Of a DNA stretch of 64,000 nt, positions 1-8,136 are shown piece by piece; within the stretch, counting starts at the first letter, position 1, and each line of letters begins with the position of its first letter. The notes under the pieces were generated by a model. The model had not been told where the DNA came from, made no database searches, and saw nothing but the letters and a program-made list of their open reading frames with translations. Origin of the DNA: an uncultured Acidimicrobiia bacterium (GTDB taxonomy: Bacteria > Actinomycetota > Acidimicrobiia > Spongiisociales > Spongiisociaceae); contig OY282370.1 of assembly GCA_958295745.1 (NCBI GenBank), positions 1,421,724-1,485,723 of the forward strand, in the 5' to 3' direction. Both the position numbers and the translations under genes were made by a program.

Positions 1-380
1 TGGCGGTGATGTTGCGTAGTCACTGTCACCCCGCGGAGATTCAGGCCGCATCCGTGATGTTTGTCGAAGGGATCTGATCCGAAGCCGAGGCCGGGGGCGG
101 TTGGACGTTGACTCTGTTTGTTCATGGCCGGGCGTTTGGGGTGGGCGGCACAGGCATTGAAGACCGGCTCGGCCCGCGCCCGGGTTGCCTCATCCGACCG
201 CCGCCGGGCGGATATAGTGGGCATTGTTTGTACTTCTTTACTTTTGGTAATAGTGAAAAGTATTGAATATGAACATCAGGGGATGGCCTTGGAACTACCT
301 GTCCAGGGAGAAAGACAGGTATGGTTTGCCGCCGCGCCCTCTTCCGCCGAGGGCGGGCAGGTAGAGGAGGAGCGATCCGT
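1..380. other. Intergenic region upstream of the ThDP enzyme gene
   Basis: I see no convincing gene here. Open frames lack codon structure and a ribosome binding site. The stretch holds a degenerate inverted-repeat element (listed separately) and an AT-richer patch around 215-275 that could carry the promoter of the gene starting at 381. The ribosome binding site of that gene is the GGAGG-type sequence at 365-372. Confidence 0.5.
107..283. repeat. Degenerate MITE-like element, copy A
   Basis: The left end (107-127) contains a CTGTTTGTTCAT motif. The right end (269-283), read on the minus strand, contains CCCCTGATGTTCAT. Both resemble the ends of the better-preserved copy at 22911-23173. The left ends of the two copies share about 30 nt, from GGACGTTGAC to TTCATGGCCGGG, with few mismatches (103-132 and 22907-22936). 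The right end is one base shorter in the AT core, so the pairing is imperfect. No transposase is encoded. Confidence 0.4.
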
Positions 381-1952
381 ATGCCCAGAGCCGACACCCT
401 CGCTGCCGTTGCCATGTCGGAACTCGCCGCCGCCGGTTCCGGCCTCATGTTCGGGGTTCCGGGGGAGACCAACCTCGTGATGATCGAGAAAGGGGCGGAG
501 GTCGGCATCCGTTTCGTCCTCACCCACGGCGAGACCGCCGCCTGCATCGCGGCGGGCGTATACGGCGGGCTGACCGGAGCGCCGGGGGTGGCGGCGGTAA
601 CCCGGGGGCCCGGGGTTGCCTCGGCGGCCAACGGAATGGCCCAGGCCACCCTCGACCGGTTCCCGCTGATACTGCTCGCCGACGCGATTTCCGCCGCCGA
701 CCGGGGCCGGATAGCCCATCAGCGATTCGACCAGCGGCAGATGATGGCGCCCGTCACCAAATGGACCGGCGTCCTCGGATACGAGAACCCTGCGGAGGTG
801 ATCCGCCGGGCGGCCCGGCTGGCTGTTTCCTCCCCGTCCGGCGCCGTTCACCTCGACTTCGACCCCACTGCGCCGGGCGGCCGCCCGCCCCTCCCGCCGC
901 ACCCGGCGGCGCTCGACCCAGACGCATTGGAACGGGCCGGGGATCTGGTTGCCGCCTCCCGACGACCGGTGTTCCTGATAGGCGCCGGGGCGGTTCCCTG
1001 GGCCGGGGCGGTGCGCTCCCTGGTCGAGGGCCTGGACATCCCGGCCCTGGTTACCTACCAGGCGAAAGGTGTGATCCCCGACACCTCGCCCTGTTTCGGA
1101 GGTCTCTTCACCAACTCCGCGTCCGAGCAGGCCTTGGTGGACGAGGCCGACCTGATCGTGGCCGTGGAGCTAGATCCGGTGGAGCCCCTGGCGAGGCCCT
1201 GGCCCTACCGGGCGCCGGTGCTGGCCTTGAACACCCGTCCCCTCACCGATTCCTATTACCCAGTGGAGGTCGAGGTAACCGGCCTCATCGACGCCGCCTT
1301 GGCCGGTCTCCGGGGTTCGTTCCAGGCCACATGGCCGGCCGGAGCGGGGCCGCAGGCCCACGCCCGGGTGCGGGAGGAGCTGTACGTCGAGGGACCGGGG
1401 TTTTCGCCCTTCGATCTGGTGGAAGCGGTGGCCGAGGCCGGACCGGACGATCCGGTGGTGACGGTGGACGCGGGCGCCCATTTTCTGGTGATCATGCCCA
1501 ACTGGGAGGTGCGGCGCCCCCTGGACCTGTTCATCTCGAACGGCCTGGCCACCATGGGTTACGCCCTGCCGGCCGCCATCGGCGCCGCCTTGGCCCGGCC
1601 CGACCGCCCGGTGCTTTGCATGGTGGGGGACGGCGGGCTGGGGATGACGCTGGCCGAGCTGGAGACGGCGGCCAGGCTGGGCCTCGACATCACGGTGGTG
1701 GTTTTCAACGACGGGACCCTCAGCCTCATCGACATAAAGCGTGGTTCGCAGCCGCAGGAAAGCGTCAACGCCGTGAACTATGGCCCCATCGATTTCGCTG
1801 GGGCGGCCCGGGCGTTGGGAATGGAGGGCCACTTGGCCCGGGGTCCCGATGAAGTCCGTCGGGTGCTGGCCGCAGGGAGGGGACCCCGGTTGATCGACGC
1901 CCGCATCGATCCGGGCGCCTATGTCCACGTGATACGAACCGCCCGCGGCTGA
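381..1952 (+). CDS. Thiamine-diphosphate-dependent enzyme, acetolactate-synthase-like
   Basis: This is a 523-aa cytosolic enzyme of the acetolactate synthase / 2-oxoacid decarboxylase superfamily. The N-terminal pyrimidine-binding domain has the catalytic glutamate in LTHGETAACIA. A central FAD/DHAP-synthase-like domain follows. The C-terminal pyrophosphate-binding domain has GDGG about 25 residues before a VVVFND motif, the usual ThDP-magnesium signature. No regulatory small subunit gene (IlvH type) is nearby, so a biosynthetic acetolactate synthase is unlikely. A catabolic 2-oxoacid decarboxylase or C-C lyase fits the surrounding genes better. The start at 381 is chosen over an upstream in-frame codon at 321 because GGAGGAGG lies 9 nt before it and the family begins about ten residues before the conserved region. 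The exact substrate cannot be read from the sequence. Confidence 0.85.
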   Translation: MPRADTLAAVAMSELAAAGSGLMFGVPGETNLVMIEKGAEVGIRFVLTHGETAACIAAGVYGGLTGAPGVAAVTRGPGVASAANGMAQATLDRFPLILLADAISAADRGRIAHQRFDQRQMMAPVTKWTGVLGYENPAEVIRRAARLAVSSPSGAVHLDFDPTAPGGRPPLPPHPAALDPDALERAGDLVAASRRPVFLIGAGAVPWAGAVRSLVEGLDIPALVTYQAKGVIPDTSPCFGGLFTNSASEQALVDEADLIVAVELDPVEPLARPWPYRAPVLALNTRPLTDSYYPVEVEVTGLIDAALAGLRGSFQATWPAGAGPQAHARVREELYVEGPGFSPFDLVEAVAEAGPDDPVVTVDAGAHFLVIMPNWEVRRPLDLFISNGLATMGYALPAAIGAALARPDRPVLCMVGDGGLGMTLAELETAARLGLDITVVVFNDGTLSLIDIKRGSQPQESVNAVNYGPIDFAGAARALGMEGHLARGPDEVRRVLAAGRGPRLIDARIDPGAYVHVIRTARG

Positions 1953-1975
1953 GCCGGCCTCCTCGAATATCACAC

Positions 1976-2614
1976 CTATACGTCGAGCCGGTAGAAACGG
2001 ATAGCGTTGCCGCCGAACAAGGCATCCTCCACCGCGGGTTCGATCCCGCCCAGGACTTCGCGGAGAGCGGCGGCGACCGATCCGTACGAGCCTGCCAGGG
2101 TGCAGACCGGCCAGTCGCTCCCGAACATGAGGCGGTCGGTACCGAAGGCTTCGAGGGCGATCTCCACGTAGGGCGCTAGGTCGCCGGGCGCCCAAGCGGT
2201 GTGGTCGGCTTTGGTGATCATGCCCGACAGCTTGCACCATAAGTTCGGGTTCTGCGCCGCCAGCCGCATCTCGCCGCCCCAAGGCTCGATCACGCCTTCC
2301 TTTATATAGGGCTTGGCGATGTGGTCGATCACCATCGGCAAGTCCGGAACCGCCTCCGACAGGTTCGGCACATGCAGGAGATGCCGGGGCCGGAGCAGCA
2401 GGTCGTAGGGAACCCTTGCGGCGGCGGCCCCGAGGTCGGCGGCGGAAGGCCGGAGGACTCCACGGTGGTGGGTGATGGTGCGCGCCCGGCCCGGGCGGAG
2501 GAACTGTATCACCAGTAGGCCGACAGGACCCGCTCCGATGACCGCGGCGGAGCCTCCCACCCGGAAGCCGGAACGCCGCACCGCCCGGACGGCGGTGGCC
2601 AACGGTTCCGCCAA
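1976..2614 (-). pseudogene. Chimeric remnant: alcohol dehydrogenase fragment joined to amidohydrolase C-terminus
   Basis: The open frame starts TTG two bases after the GntR stop. Its first ~45 residues (about 2614-2480) are the NAD-binding entry of a zinc-type alcohol dehydrogenase, containing AVIGAGPVGLLVIQ, without the catalytic domain that should precede it. From about 2479 the frame becomes the C-terminal two thirds of an amidohydrolase-2 (fuconolactonase-like) protein, with DLLLRPRHL, VIDHIAKP, MFGSDWPV and a terminal NAIRFYRL block. The N-terminal metal-binding HxH part of that enzyme is missing. I read it as two genes joined by a deletion that happens to keep the frame. A functional product is unlikely but cannot be excluded. 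Confidence 0.7.
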
Positions 2615-2616
2615 AC

Positions 2617-3333
2617 TTAGGCCGGCGGGGTATCGACGCCGCTCGTCAAACGGTGCAGGGCATCCTCCATGTGTGCGTTGATCGCCCGCAAGGTTTGAGC
2701 GCGGTCGCCGGATCGCAGGGCTGCCAGTATTCGAGCGTGCTCGGCGGGTAGGTAACTGCTCTCCTTGTACTCCCCTTCGAGTTGGCGAAGACAGATGGCT
2801 GTCTCAGCGAGTAATGTCGCAAACATCTTGGTCAACCGAGGGCTACCCGCCGCCTCGACGAGCTTCTCGTGAAATCGGCGATCTGCCCGAACGGTCAGCT
2901 GGTGATCGGATGACATCACCGCTTGCTCCAACGAACGCAACGCCTCTTCGAGCACCTCCCAGTCGACGTTGTGCGGCGCGCTCATGATCGCGTCCGCTGC
3001 CGCAACCTCACAAGCAGTGCGGGCAAAGTAAACGTCGGTGACGTCTGCGTCTGTCAGCTGGCGGACGAAAACACCCCGTCTGCGGTGTTCTGCCAATCCT
3101 TCCTGGATCAGCCGCTGGAGAGCCTCCCGAACTGGTGAGCGGCTCACTCCCAGCTGCTCGGCCAGCCGCGTTTCGATCATCTGCGTGCCCGGGGAGAGTC
3201 TTCCGTCGACGATGGCCGCCCGGAGCCGGTGGGCTATGACCCGCGCGGTTGGTTGGTGGGCGATAGGCTCCAGGTGATCGAACCCGGCGCCGCTGGTGCG
3301 GTCTACGTTCGATGCCGGTTGTGAACCTGTCAT
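2617..3333 (-). CDS. GntR-family regulator, FadR/FCD subfamily
   Basis: This 238-aa DNA-binding repressor has an N-terminal winged helix (residues about 28-90; LAEQLGVSRSPVREALQRL is the classical GntR recognition region) followed by an all-helical FCD ligand-binding domain to about residue 225. FCD regulators usually sense carboxylic acids. It is divergent from the hydroxyacid dehydrogenase gene, and the shared 112-bp interval holds a perfect 12-bp palindrome (3387-3398) of the type FCD regulators bind. Autoregulation and control of the dehydrogenase are the simplest inference. A partial match to the palindrome core occurs before the M24 operon (5890-5899). Confidence 0.9.
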   Translation of the reverse strand: MTGSQPASNVDRTSGAGFDHLEPIAHQPTARVIAHRLRAAIVDGRLSPGTQMIETRLAEQLGVSRSPVREALQRLIQEGLAEHRRRGVFVRQLTDADVTDVYFARTACEVAAADAIMSAPHNVDWEVLEEALRSLEQAVMSSDHQLTVRADRRFHEKLVEAAGSPRLTKMFATLLAETAICLRQLEGEYKESSYLPAEHARILAALRSGDRAQTLRAINAHMEDALHRLTSGVDTPPA

Positions 3334-3386
3334 CGGGTTGCTCAGTCCCTTAGTTCGAGGTGCTGGTCATCTTACAGGTATCGTTG

Positions 3387-3398
3387 ATTGTCGACAAT
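3387..3398. promoter_or_regulatory. Candidate GntR operator ATTGTCGACAAT
   Basis: This is a perfect 12-bp palindrome in the divergent interval between the GntR gene and the 2-hydroxyacid dehydrogenase gene. FCD-type GntR proteins typically bind short palindromes with GT and AC half-sites. Its core GTCGACAAT recurs at 5891-5899 upstream of the M24-SDR-ABC operon. Binding is inferred only. Confidence 0.55.
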
Positions 3399-3445
3399 AC
3401 CGCAAGTTATACTCTACTTTGCCCGCTACTTTCTTTGATACTGCC

Positions 3446-4453
3446 ATGAACACACAGCCGGCCGACGCCTATCCCACCGTTGTAGTCATCGGAGAGCTCG
3501 GCGGGCAGCGACCTCCGGGCCTCGGCGGGATCTCCGACAGAGTGCTGCTCCGCTATGTGGATTCGGGGCCCGAGCTCGAGAGCGCTCTGCCCGAGGCAGA
3601 GATCGCCCTCCTATGGGATTTTCGTTCGCGCCTTCTCGGCGGCTCGTTCCATAGTGCAAAGGCCTTGCGATGGGTACATGTCGCCGGGGCGGGTGTCGAT
3701 GCCCTCTTGACCGATGAGTTCGCCGCGAGCGATGTCGTCATCACGAATGCCCGAGGGGTGTTCGACCGATCCATGGCAGAAACGGTCGCAGCGATGATGC
3801 TCATGTTCGCAAAGGACATGCTCACGACGATCCATCTACAGACGCGCGAGAAATGGCTGCATAGGGAAACGGAGATGTTGGCCGACCAAACTGCCGTGGT
3901 GGTCGGCGCCGGGGGGATCGGGCGGGCCGTCAACAAAACCCTCCGATCACTCGGTGTAGACGTTATCGGTGTTGCGACGGTAGAACGCCCCGATCCGGAC
4001 TTCGGCCTTCTTCGCTCGATAGACCAGCTGAATGCCTTGTTGCCCGATGCGGATTTTGTGGTGGTGATCCTTCCCCTAACCGAACTCACTCGCGGGCTCT
4101 TCGGCGCCGAGCAATTCATGCTCATGAAGCCGACCGCCCGATTCATCAACGTCGGTCGCGGCGAGCTGGTCGACGAGGACGCCCTGGTCACCGCCTTGCG
4201 GTCGAGCGAGATAGCCGGCGCCGCGCTCGATGTGTTCCGGACCGAGCCTTTGCCCCCGGGCCACCCTCTCTGGGGTATGCCGAACGTCATCGTGTCGCCG
4301 CACATGTCGGCGGACTTCCACGGCTGGCTCGAAGCCCTGTCGGGTCAGTTCGTCGATAACCTCGAAAGGTGGCTCACCGGCGAACCCTTGCTGAACGTGG
4401 TCGACAAGACGCGCGGGTACGTTCCGGGGATTCCCGAACGTCGGAACCCCTGA
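3446..4453 (+). CDS. D-isomer-specific 2-hydroxyacid dehydrogenase
   Basis: This 335-aa NAD(P)-dependent oxidoreductase has the D-2-hydroxyacid dehydrogenase fold, acting on a 2-oxo/2-hydroxyacid pair in the cytosol. The Rossmann motif GAGGIG is at residues 154-159. The catalytic triad is visible: Arg238 in NVGRGE, Glu267 in FRTEPLPP and His286 in VSPHMS. The start at 3446 is preferred over an in-frame codon at 3296, because the upstream extension would cover the operator region and does not resemble the family N-terminus. The short N-terminal lid domain resembles glyoxylate/hydroxypyruvate reductases of the GhrA type. It stands convergent to the aminotransferase gene, 11 nt apart, and probably handles the 2-oxoacid produced by transamination. 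Confidence 0.88.
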   Translation: MNTQPADAYPTVVVIGELGGQRPPGLGGISDRVLLRYVDSGPELESALPEAEIALLWDFRSRLLGGSFHSAKALRWVHVAGAGVDALLTDEFAASDVVITNARGVFDRSMAETVAAMMLMFAKDMLTTIHLQTREKWLHRETEMLADQTAVVVGAGGIGRAVNKTLRSLGVDVIGVATVERPDPDFGLLRSIDQLNALLPDADFVVVILPLTELTRGLFGAEQFMLMKPTARFINVGRGELVDEDALVTALRSSEIAGAALDVFRTEPLPPGHPLWGMPNVIVSPHMSADFHGWLEALSGQFVDNLERWLTGEPLLNVVDKTRGYVPGIPERRNP

Positions 4454-4464
4454 CGTAGAAGAGG

Positions 4465-5733
4465 TCAGGCCGTTACGGCGGTGACTGCTTCGTCGAAGAT
4501 GCCGACTGCTTCGGTTATCTGGATTTCGGAGACGACGAGGGGCGGGAGCCATCGTACAACCTGGCCGAACGCTCCGCACGGGAGCAAGAGCAGGCCTCGT
4601 CGTTCGCATTCGCGTCGAGCGGCCGTAGCAGCGGCGCCGTTCGGGGTACCGTCGGTGGAAGTGAACTCGGCGCCGACCATCAAGCCCCGGCCCCGCACAT
4701 CGCCGATGGTGCTGTGCCTGTCGGCGAGGTCCAGCAGTTGGCGGATCAGACCTTCACCGACCTTAGCTGCGTTTTCCACCAGTCCCTCCTCATCTATGAC
4801 GTCGAGAGTGGCAAGAGCAGCGGCGCAGGCGACCGCGTTCCCGCCGTAGGTGCCGCCTTGGGAGCCGGGCCTGCCCTGTTCCATGAGTTCACGCGTCGCA
4901 GCCATCGCCGACAGCGGCATTCCGGAAGCCAATCCCTTGGCGGTGATCACAACATCGGGGAGCACACCCGACTGGTCGTGGCCCCAGAAACTGCCCGTTC
5001 GCCCGATCCCCGCCTGCACCTCGTCCACTATCAGCAATATCTCATGGCGGTCGCACCGCTCCCGAATTCCTTGGAGGAACTGATCAGGAGCAGGTACGAA
5101 ACCACCTTCGCCGAGTATGGGCTCGACGACCATGGCGGCCGTCTCGTCTGGGGCGGTCTGGGTCGCCAGCAGGAAGTCCAACTCACGCAGACAGAAGTCG
5201 ATGGTCTCCTGCTCATCCCAGCCGTAGCGGTACGCGTACGGGAAGGGCGCCGCGAAGACCCCGGCCATCAGCGGCTGAAGGCCCTCTCCATAGTCGGTCT
5301 TCGAGGTTGTCATCGACAGCGAAGCTGTTGTTCTGCCGTGGAAACCGCCGTGGAACACGATGAGGTTCGACTTGCCTGTCGCATTACGCGCCAACCGCAT
5401 CGACGCCTCGACCGCCTCGGTCCCGGCGCTGGCATAGAAGAGGTTGTCGATGCTCCCCGGAAGCAGGCCGGCTAGGCGGGCTGCGAGCTGCTCCAGAAGC
5501 GGATGAAGGACGGTGGTGTATTGACCGTGTATCAGCTTCTCTGCTTGGCGCTTGATCGCGTCGACCACCTTGGGATGACAGTGCCCGGTGCTCGTCACTC
5601 CGATGCCGGATGTGAAGTCGAGATAGCGTTTGCCCTCGATATCAAAGATATATGCGCCCTCCCCCCGAGCGGCCCGCACGCTGGAGGCCCGGTTCAGAAG
5701 CGGTGAGATGTGGCGGGTCTCTGTGTGGGACAT
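4465..5733 (-). CDS. Class III aminotransferase (4-aminobutyrate-aminotransferase-like)
   Basis: This 422-aa PLP enzyme of aminotransferase class III moves an amino group from an omega-amino acid, amine or dialkylglycine to a 2-oxoacid. Visible marks are the PLP phosphate-binding SAGTEAVE, the LIVDEVQAGIGRTG block with the cofactor-binding aspartate, and the Schiff-base lysine K266 in TAKGLASG. The GMPLSAM and GTYGGNAV stretches are typical of the GabT/2,2-dialkylglycine decarboxylase branch. Start 5733 is supported by GGAG six bases upstream; an in-frame ATG at 5745 is the alternative, and the upstream frame to 6120 is not coding-like. The gene is divergent from the M24 operon across an interval holding 26-bp repeats. 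Confidence 0.88.
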   Translation of the reverse strand: MSHTETRHISPLLNRASSVRAARGEGAYIFDIEGKRYLDFTSGIGVTSTGHCHPKVVDAIKRQAEKLIHGQYTTVLHPLLEQLAARLAGLLPGSIDNLFYASAGTEAVEASMRLARNATGKSNLIVFHGGFHGRTTASLSMTTSKTDYGEGLQPLMAGVFAAPFPYAYRYGWDEQETIDFCLRELDFLLATQTAPDETAAMVVEPILGEGGFVPAPDQFLQGIRERCDRHEILLIVDEVQAGIGRTGSFWGHDQSGVLPDVVITAKGLASGMPLSAMAATRELMEQGRPGSQGGTYGGNAVACAAALATLDVIDEEGLVENAAKVGEGLIRQLLDLADRHSTIGDVRGRGLMVGAEFTSTDGTPNGAAATAARRECERRGLLLLPCGAFGQVVRWLPPLVVSEIQITEAVGIFDEAVTAVTA

Positions 5734-5892
5734 GCCATGCTCCATTTGTCGAATGTCGTACTGGTCTCGGCTTTCTCGGCGCGGGTCTGGGGGAACCGGC
5801 GGACACCGAGTCCAGCACCCTCGCACCGCCGATCGGTCGTTTCCGCTCCCCCTGCCGGTAGTTGCGCCGGTGAGGCTCGGTCTGTAGAGTGT

Positions 5893-5942
5893 CGACAATA
5901 GACGACCAGACGGTCCTACGACAATAGACGACCGGACGGTCC
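5893..5942. promoter_or_regulatory. Two 24-nt direct repeats with inverted-repeat cores, candidate operators
   Basis: Units at 5893-5916 and 5919-5942 (period 26 nt) are identical except one base. Each reads CGACAATAGACGACC, then R, then GACGGTCC. Each contains a 12-bp core; the second, GACCG-GA-CGGTC, is a perfect 5-bp inverted repeat, and the first has one mismatch. The first unit also overlaps GTCGACAAT, the core of the palindrome near the GntR gene. The placement, upstream of 5972 and divergent from the aminotransferase, and the near-helical spacing suggest cooperative repressor binding. Confidence 0.5.
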
Positions 5943-5971
5943 CGCGAGGTGAACATGGGAGGAGGCAGCAA

Positions 5972-7186
5972 GTGACCTTGACGCCTGTGAAGGGGCCGCC
6001 CCCGCGCGGCGATTTTGTCCACAGTACGCCGACGGAGCGCGAGCGGCGCCTCGCTCTTCTCAGGAAGTCGATGGAGCAGCAAGGCCTGGCAGCGCTGGTG
6101 GTCTGCGGTCGCGATGACATCCGTTACCGAGGCCGGACCTTCTGGGTATCCGACGTATGGCAGTTACTAGCCGACACGCATGTCGTGATTCTGGAGGATG
6201 GGGATCCCATCTTCATCGGAGGCCAGGTATTCGGTCTCGAACAGGCCGAACAGGCCGTTTGGCCAGGGGAGTTCAGGGTGAGCGGCCTGTCCGGTGTCGA
6301 GATTGCCGACGTCCTGAAGTCGCGTGGTTTGGGCAATGCCGCCGTCGGGATAACCGGCCTTTCGGACGCTTCGTTCGCAGTGGGTCACCTGAATCAGCTC
6401 ACCAATGCCTTGCCTGGCCTGTCGGTTCACGACGCAACCCAGCTCTTCGAGGATGCGAGGCATACGAACAGCGAGGAGGAACTCAGCTACCTGAGGGCGA
6501 CCTCGGAGCTCTTCAACGAGATATACGTGGTGCTGGAACCGAGTATCCGTCCGGGTATGACCGAAATCGAGCTTGCGGCCGAGTCCCACAAGGTCTCTCG
6601 AGAGTTTGGCCTACGGGATCCGATGGTTCTCCTCCAGACCTCTCCGTACGGTCCGCTCAGCTTCGGGACGACCAAGTTGATCGAGCGCGGAGACATCGTT
6701 ACCGTCTGGATCGAGTCGGCGGGCCCGTCGGGCTACTGGCTGGAGTACCGCCGCTGCTATACCTTCGGACCTCCCGCGGCCGAGGCCCGGCATTTTTGGG
6801 ATCTCCAAGTGCAATCCACCGCGGCGGGACTCGAGGCGATGAAGCCCGGAGCCATGGCATCCGAGTTCGTAGAAGGTGTCCAGAACTATCTGAAACAGGA
6901 GTCCGAATACCACCTGGGGTTCACCGATCCGGCCAACCCTCACGGCATGTTCAGCCTGCATGGAATCGACTGCGACGCCATCAAAGGGGTGTGGGTTCCT
7001 GGGAATGATCGAGTTCTGAAGGAAACCGAGGTAGTAAACATCCATCCGACGGTGGAGTTCCCCGACCATGAAACGTTCGAGAAGTTCGGCTGGCTCGGGA
7101 TAACCGACAACGCCTTGGTCACCGAATCGGGCGGGGAGTACATGACGCATGCGGCGGGTGTACCCGAGGGTTTCAAGGAACTTTGA
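5972..7186 (+). CDS. M24-fold (creatinase/aminopeptidase P-like) protein with altered metal site
   Basis: This is a 404-aa protein with the two-domain creatinase/prolidase fold: an N-terminal creatinase-N domain (to about 145) and a pita-bread domain (about 160-400). In metallopeptidase members the second domain carries two Asp, one His and two Glu. Here the corresponding positions read Glu248 (VWIES), Glu258 (WLEYRR), His330 (LHGID), His358 (NIHPT) and Thr (LGITDN), so most ligands are substituted. That argues for a metal-independent creatinase-like hydrolase acting on a small amide or guanidine rather than a peptidase. The GTG start at 5972 follows GGAGGAGG. It is the first gene of the operon with the SDR and ABC importer genes. 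Confidence 0.8.
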   Translation: MTLTPVKGPPPRGDFVHSTPTERERRLALLRKSMEQQGLAALVVCGRDDIRYRGRTFWVSDVWQLLADTHVVILEDGDPIFIGGQVFGLEQAEQAVWPGEFRVSGLSGVEIADVLKSRGLGNAAVGITGLSDASFAVGHLNQLTNALPGLSVHDATQLFEDARHTNSEEELSYLRATSELFNEIYVVLEPSIRPGMTEIELAAESHKVSREFGLRDPMVLLQTSPYGPLSFGTTKLIERGDIVTVWIESAGPSGYWLEYRRCYTFGPPAAEARHFWDLQVQSTAAGLEAMKPGAMASEFVEGVQNYLKQESEYHLGFTDPANPHGMFSLHGIDCDAIKGVWVPGNDRVLKETEVVNIHPTVEFPDHETFEKFGWLGITDNALVTESGGEYMTHAAGVPEGFKEL

Positions 7187-7224
7187 GGCATCTCGGCAGC
7201 GAACGAATAGGAGGTCGGCACACC

Positions 7225-8013
7225 ATGCGATTGGAGAACCGAACAGCCATTGTGACGGGTGCTGCGTCTGGTATCGGGCGCGCCATCGCGCGTCGCTTTG
7301 CCAAGGAGGGCGCCTCGGTGATCGTGAGCGACATCGTCGAAGCCCCGATCTGGGCTCCATCGAATGATGACCTGCCTACGACGGAGACCATCGAGAACGA
7401 GGGCGGAAAAGCAGAGTTCGTCCAAACAGATGTGAGCAGCTGGAACAGCGTAGACGCCCTGGTGAGCGGGGCCGTCGACAAGTACGGCCGCCTCGACGTC
7501 ATGGTGAACAGCGCCGCGGTATTCGAGGCCGCCAACATTCTCGAAACGACGGAGGAAGACTGGGACACCCTGATGGACGTCAACCTTCGCGGCCAGTTTC
7601 TCTGTTGCAAGCGGGCAATCATGCAAATGATGGAGCAAGAGCTCATAGATGAGGTGAGAGGCCGGATCATAAATCTGTCTTCCCAGCACGGGATGATCGG
7701 GCCTCCCGACTACCTTGCTTATGCAGTCAGCAAGGCCGGGGTAGCACAAATGACCCGTCAGCTGGCTGTGGATTACGCCCGGCACGGGATCATGGTGAAC
7801 GCTGTGGCTCCAGGCCGCATCATAACGGGAACGCACCCTGGGGAGCCCGACATGACGGACCCTGATCTTCCTTACTCACGATCCCGCACTCCGTTCCCCC
7901 GGCTCGGGAGGCCCGAGGACATCGCCGGCGCCGCCCTGTACTTGGCGTCAGACGATTGCACATACGTTTCGGGACACAACCTACTGGTGGATGGGGGCTG
8001 GATGGCGTACTGA
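7225..8013 (+). CDS. Short-chain dehydrogenase/reductase
   Basis: This 262-aa classical SDR oxidises or reduces an alcohol/carbonyl with NAD(P). The nucleotide-binding TGAASGIG is at residues 11-18, followed by the NSAA motif at 95-98. The catalytic Ser is at 152-153 (NLSSQHG), with Tyr166 and Lys170 in YAVSK. The C-terminus has the family-typical SGHNLLVDGGW. The start at 7225 follows AGGAGG (7209-7214); the in-frame ATG at 7183 overlaps the M24 gene and adds non-family residues. Its position just after the M24 gene and before an importer suggests it works on the imported compound's breakdown product. Confidence 0.9.
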   Translation: MRLENRTAIVTGAASGIGRAIARRFAKEGASVIVSDIVEAPIWAPSNDDLPTTETIENEGGKAEFVQTDVSSWNSVDALVSGAVDKYGRLDVMVNSAAVFEAANILETTEEDWDTLMDVNLRGQFLCCKRAIMQMMEQELIDEVRGRIINLSSQHGMIGPPDYLAYAVSKAGVAQMTRQLAVDYARHGIMVNAVAPGRIITGTHPGEPDMTDPDLPYSRSRTPFPRLGRPEDIAGAALYLASDDCTYVSGHNLLVDGGWMAY

Positions 8014-8136
8014 ACTCGGAGACCGCGGACCGCGGCGTAGGGGACACGTACGAAGCGTTGACGCTTGTCAGTTGCACACCTTCGCGGTATGGCAAGTGAC
8101 AAGCAAGAGAGTTACGAAGAAACAAGGAGGTATCCA

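Noticed and set aside
381-1952. Biosynthetic acetolactate synthase (ilvB)
   Set aside because: No small regulatory subunit or branched-chain amino acid gene is nearby, and the context is catabolic.
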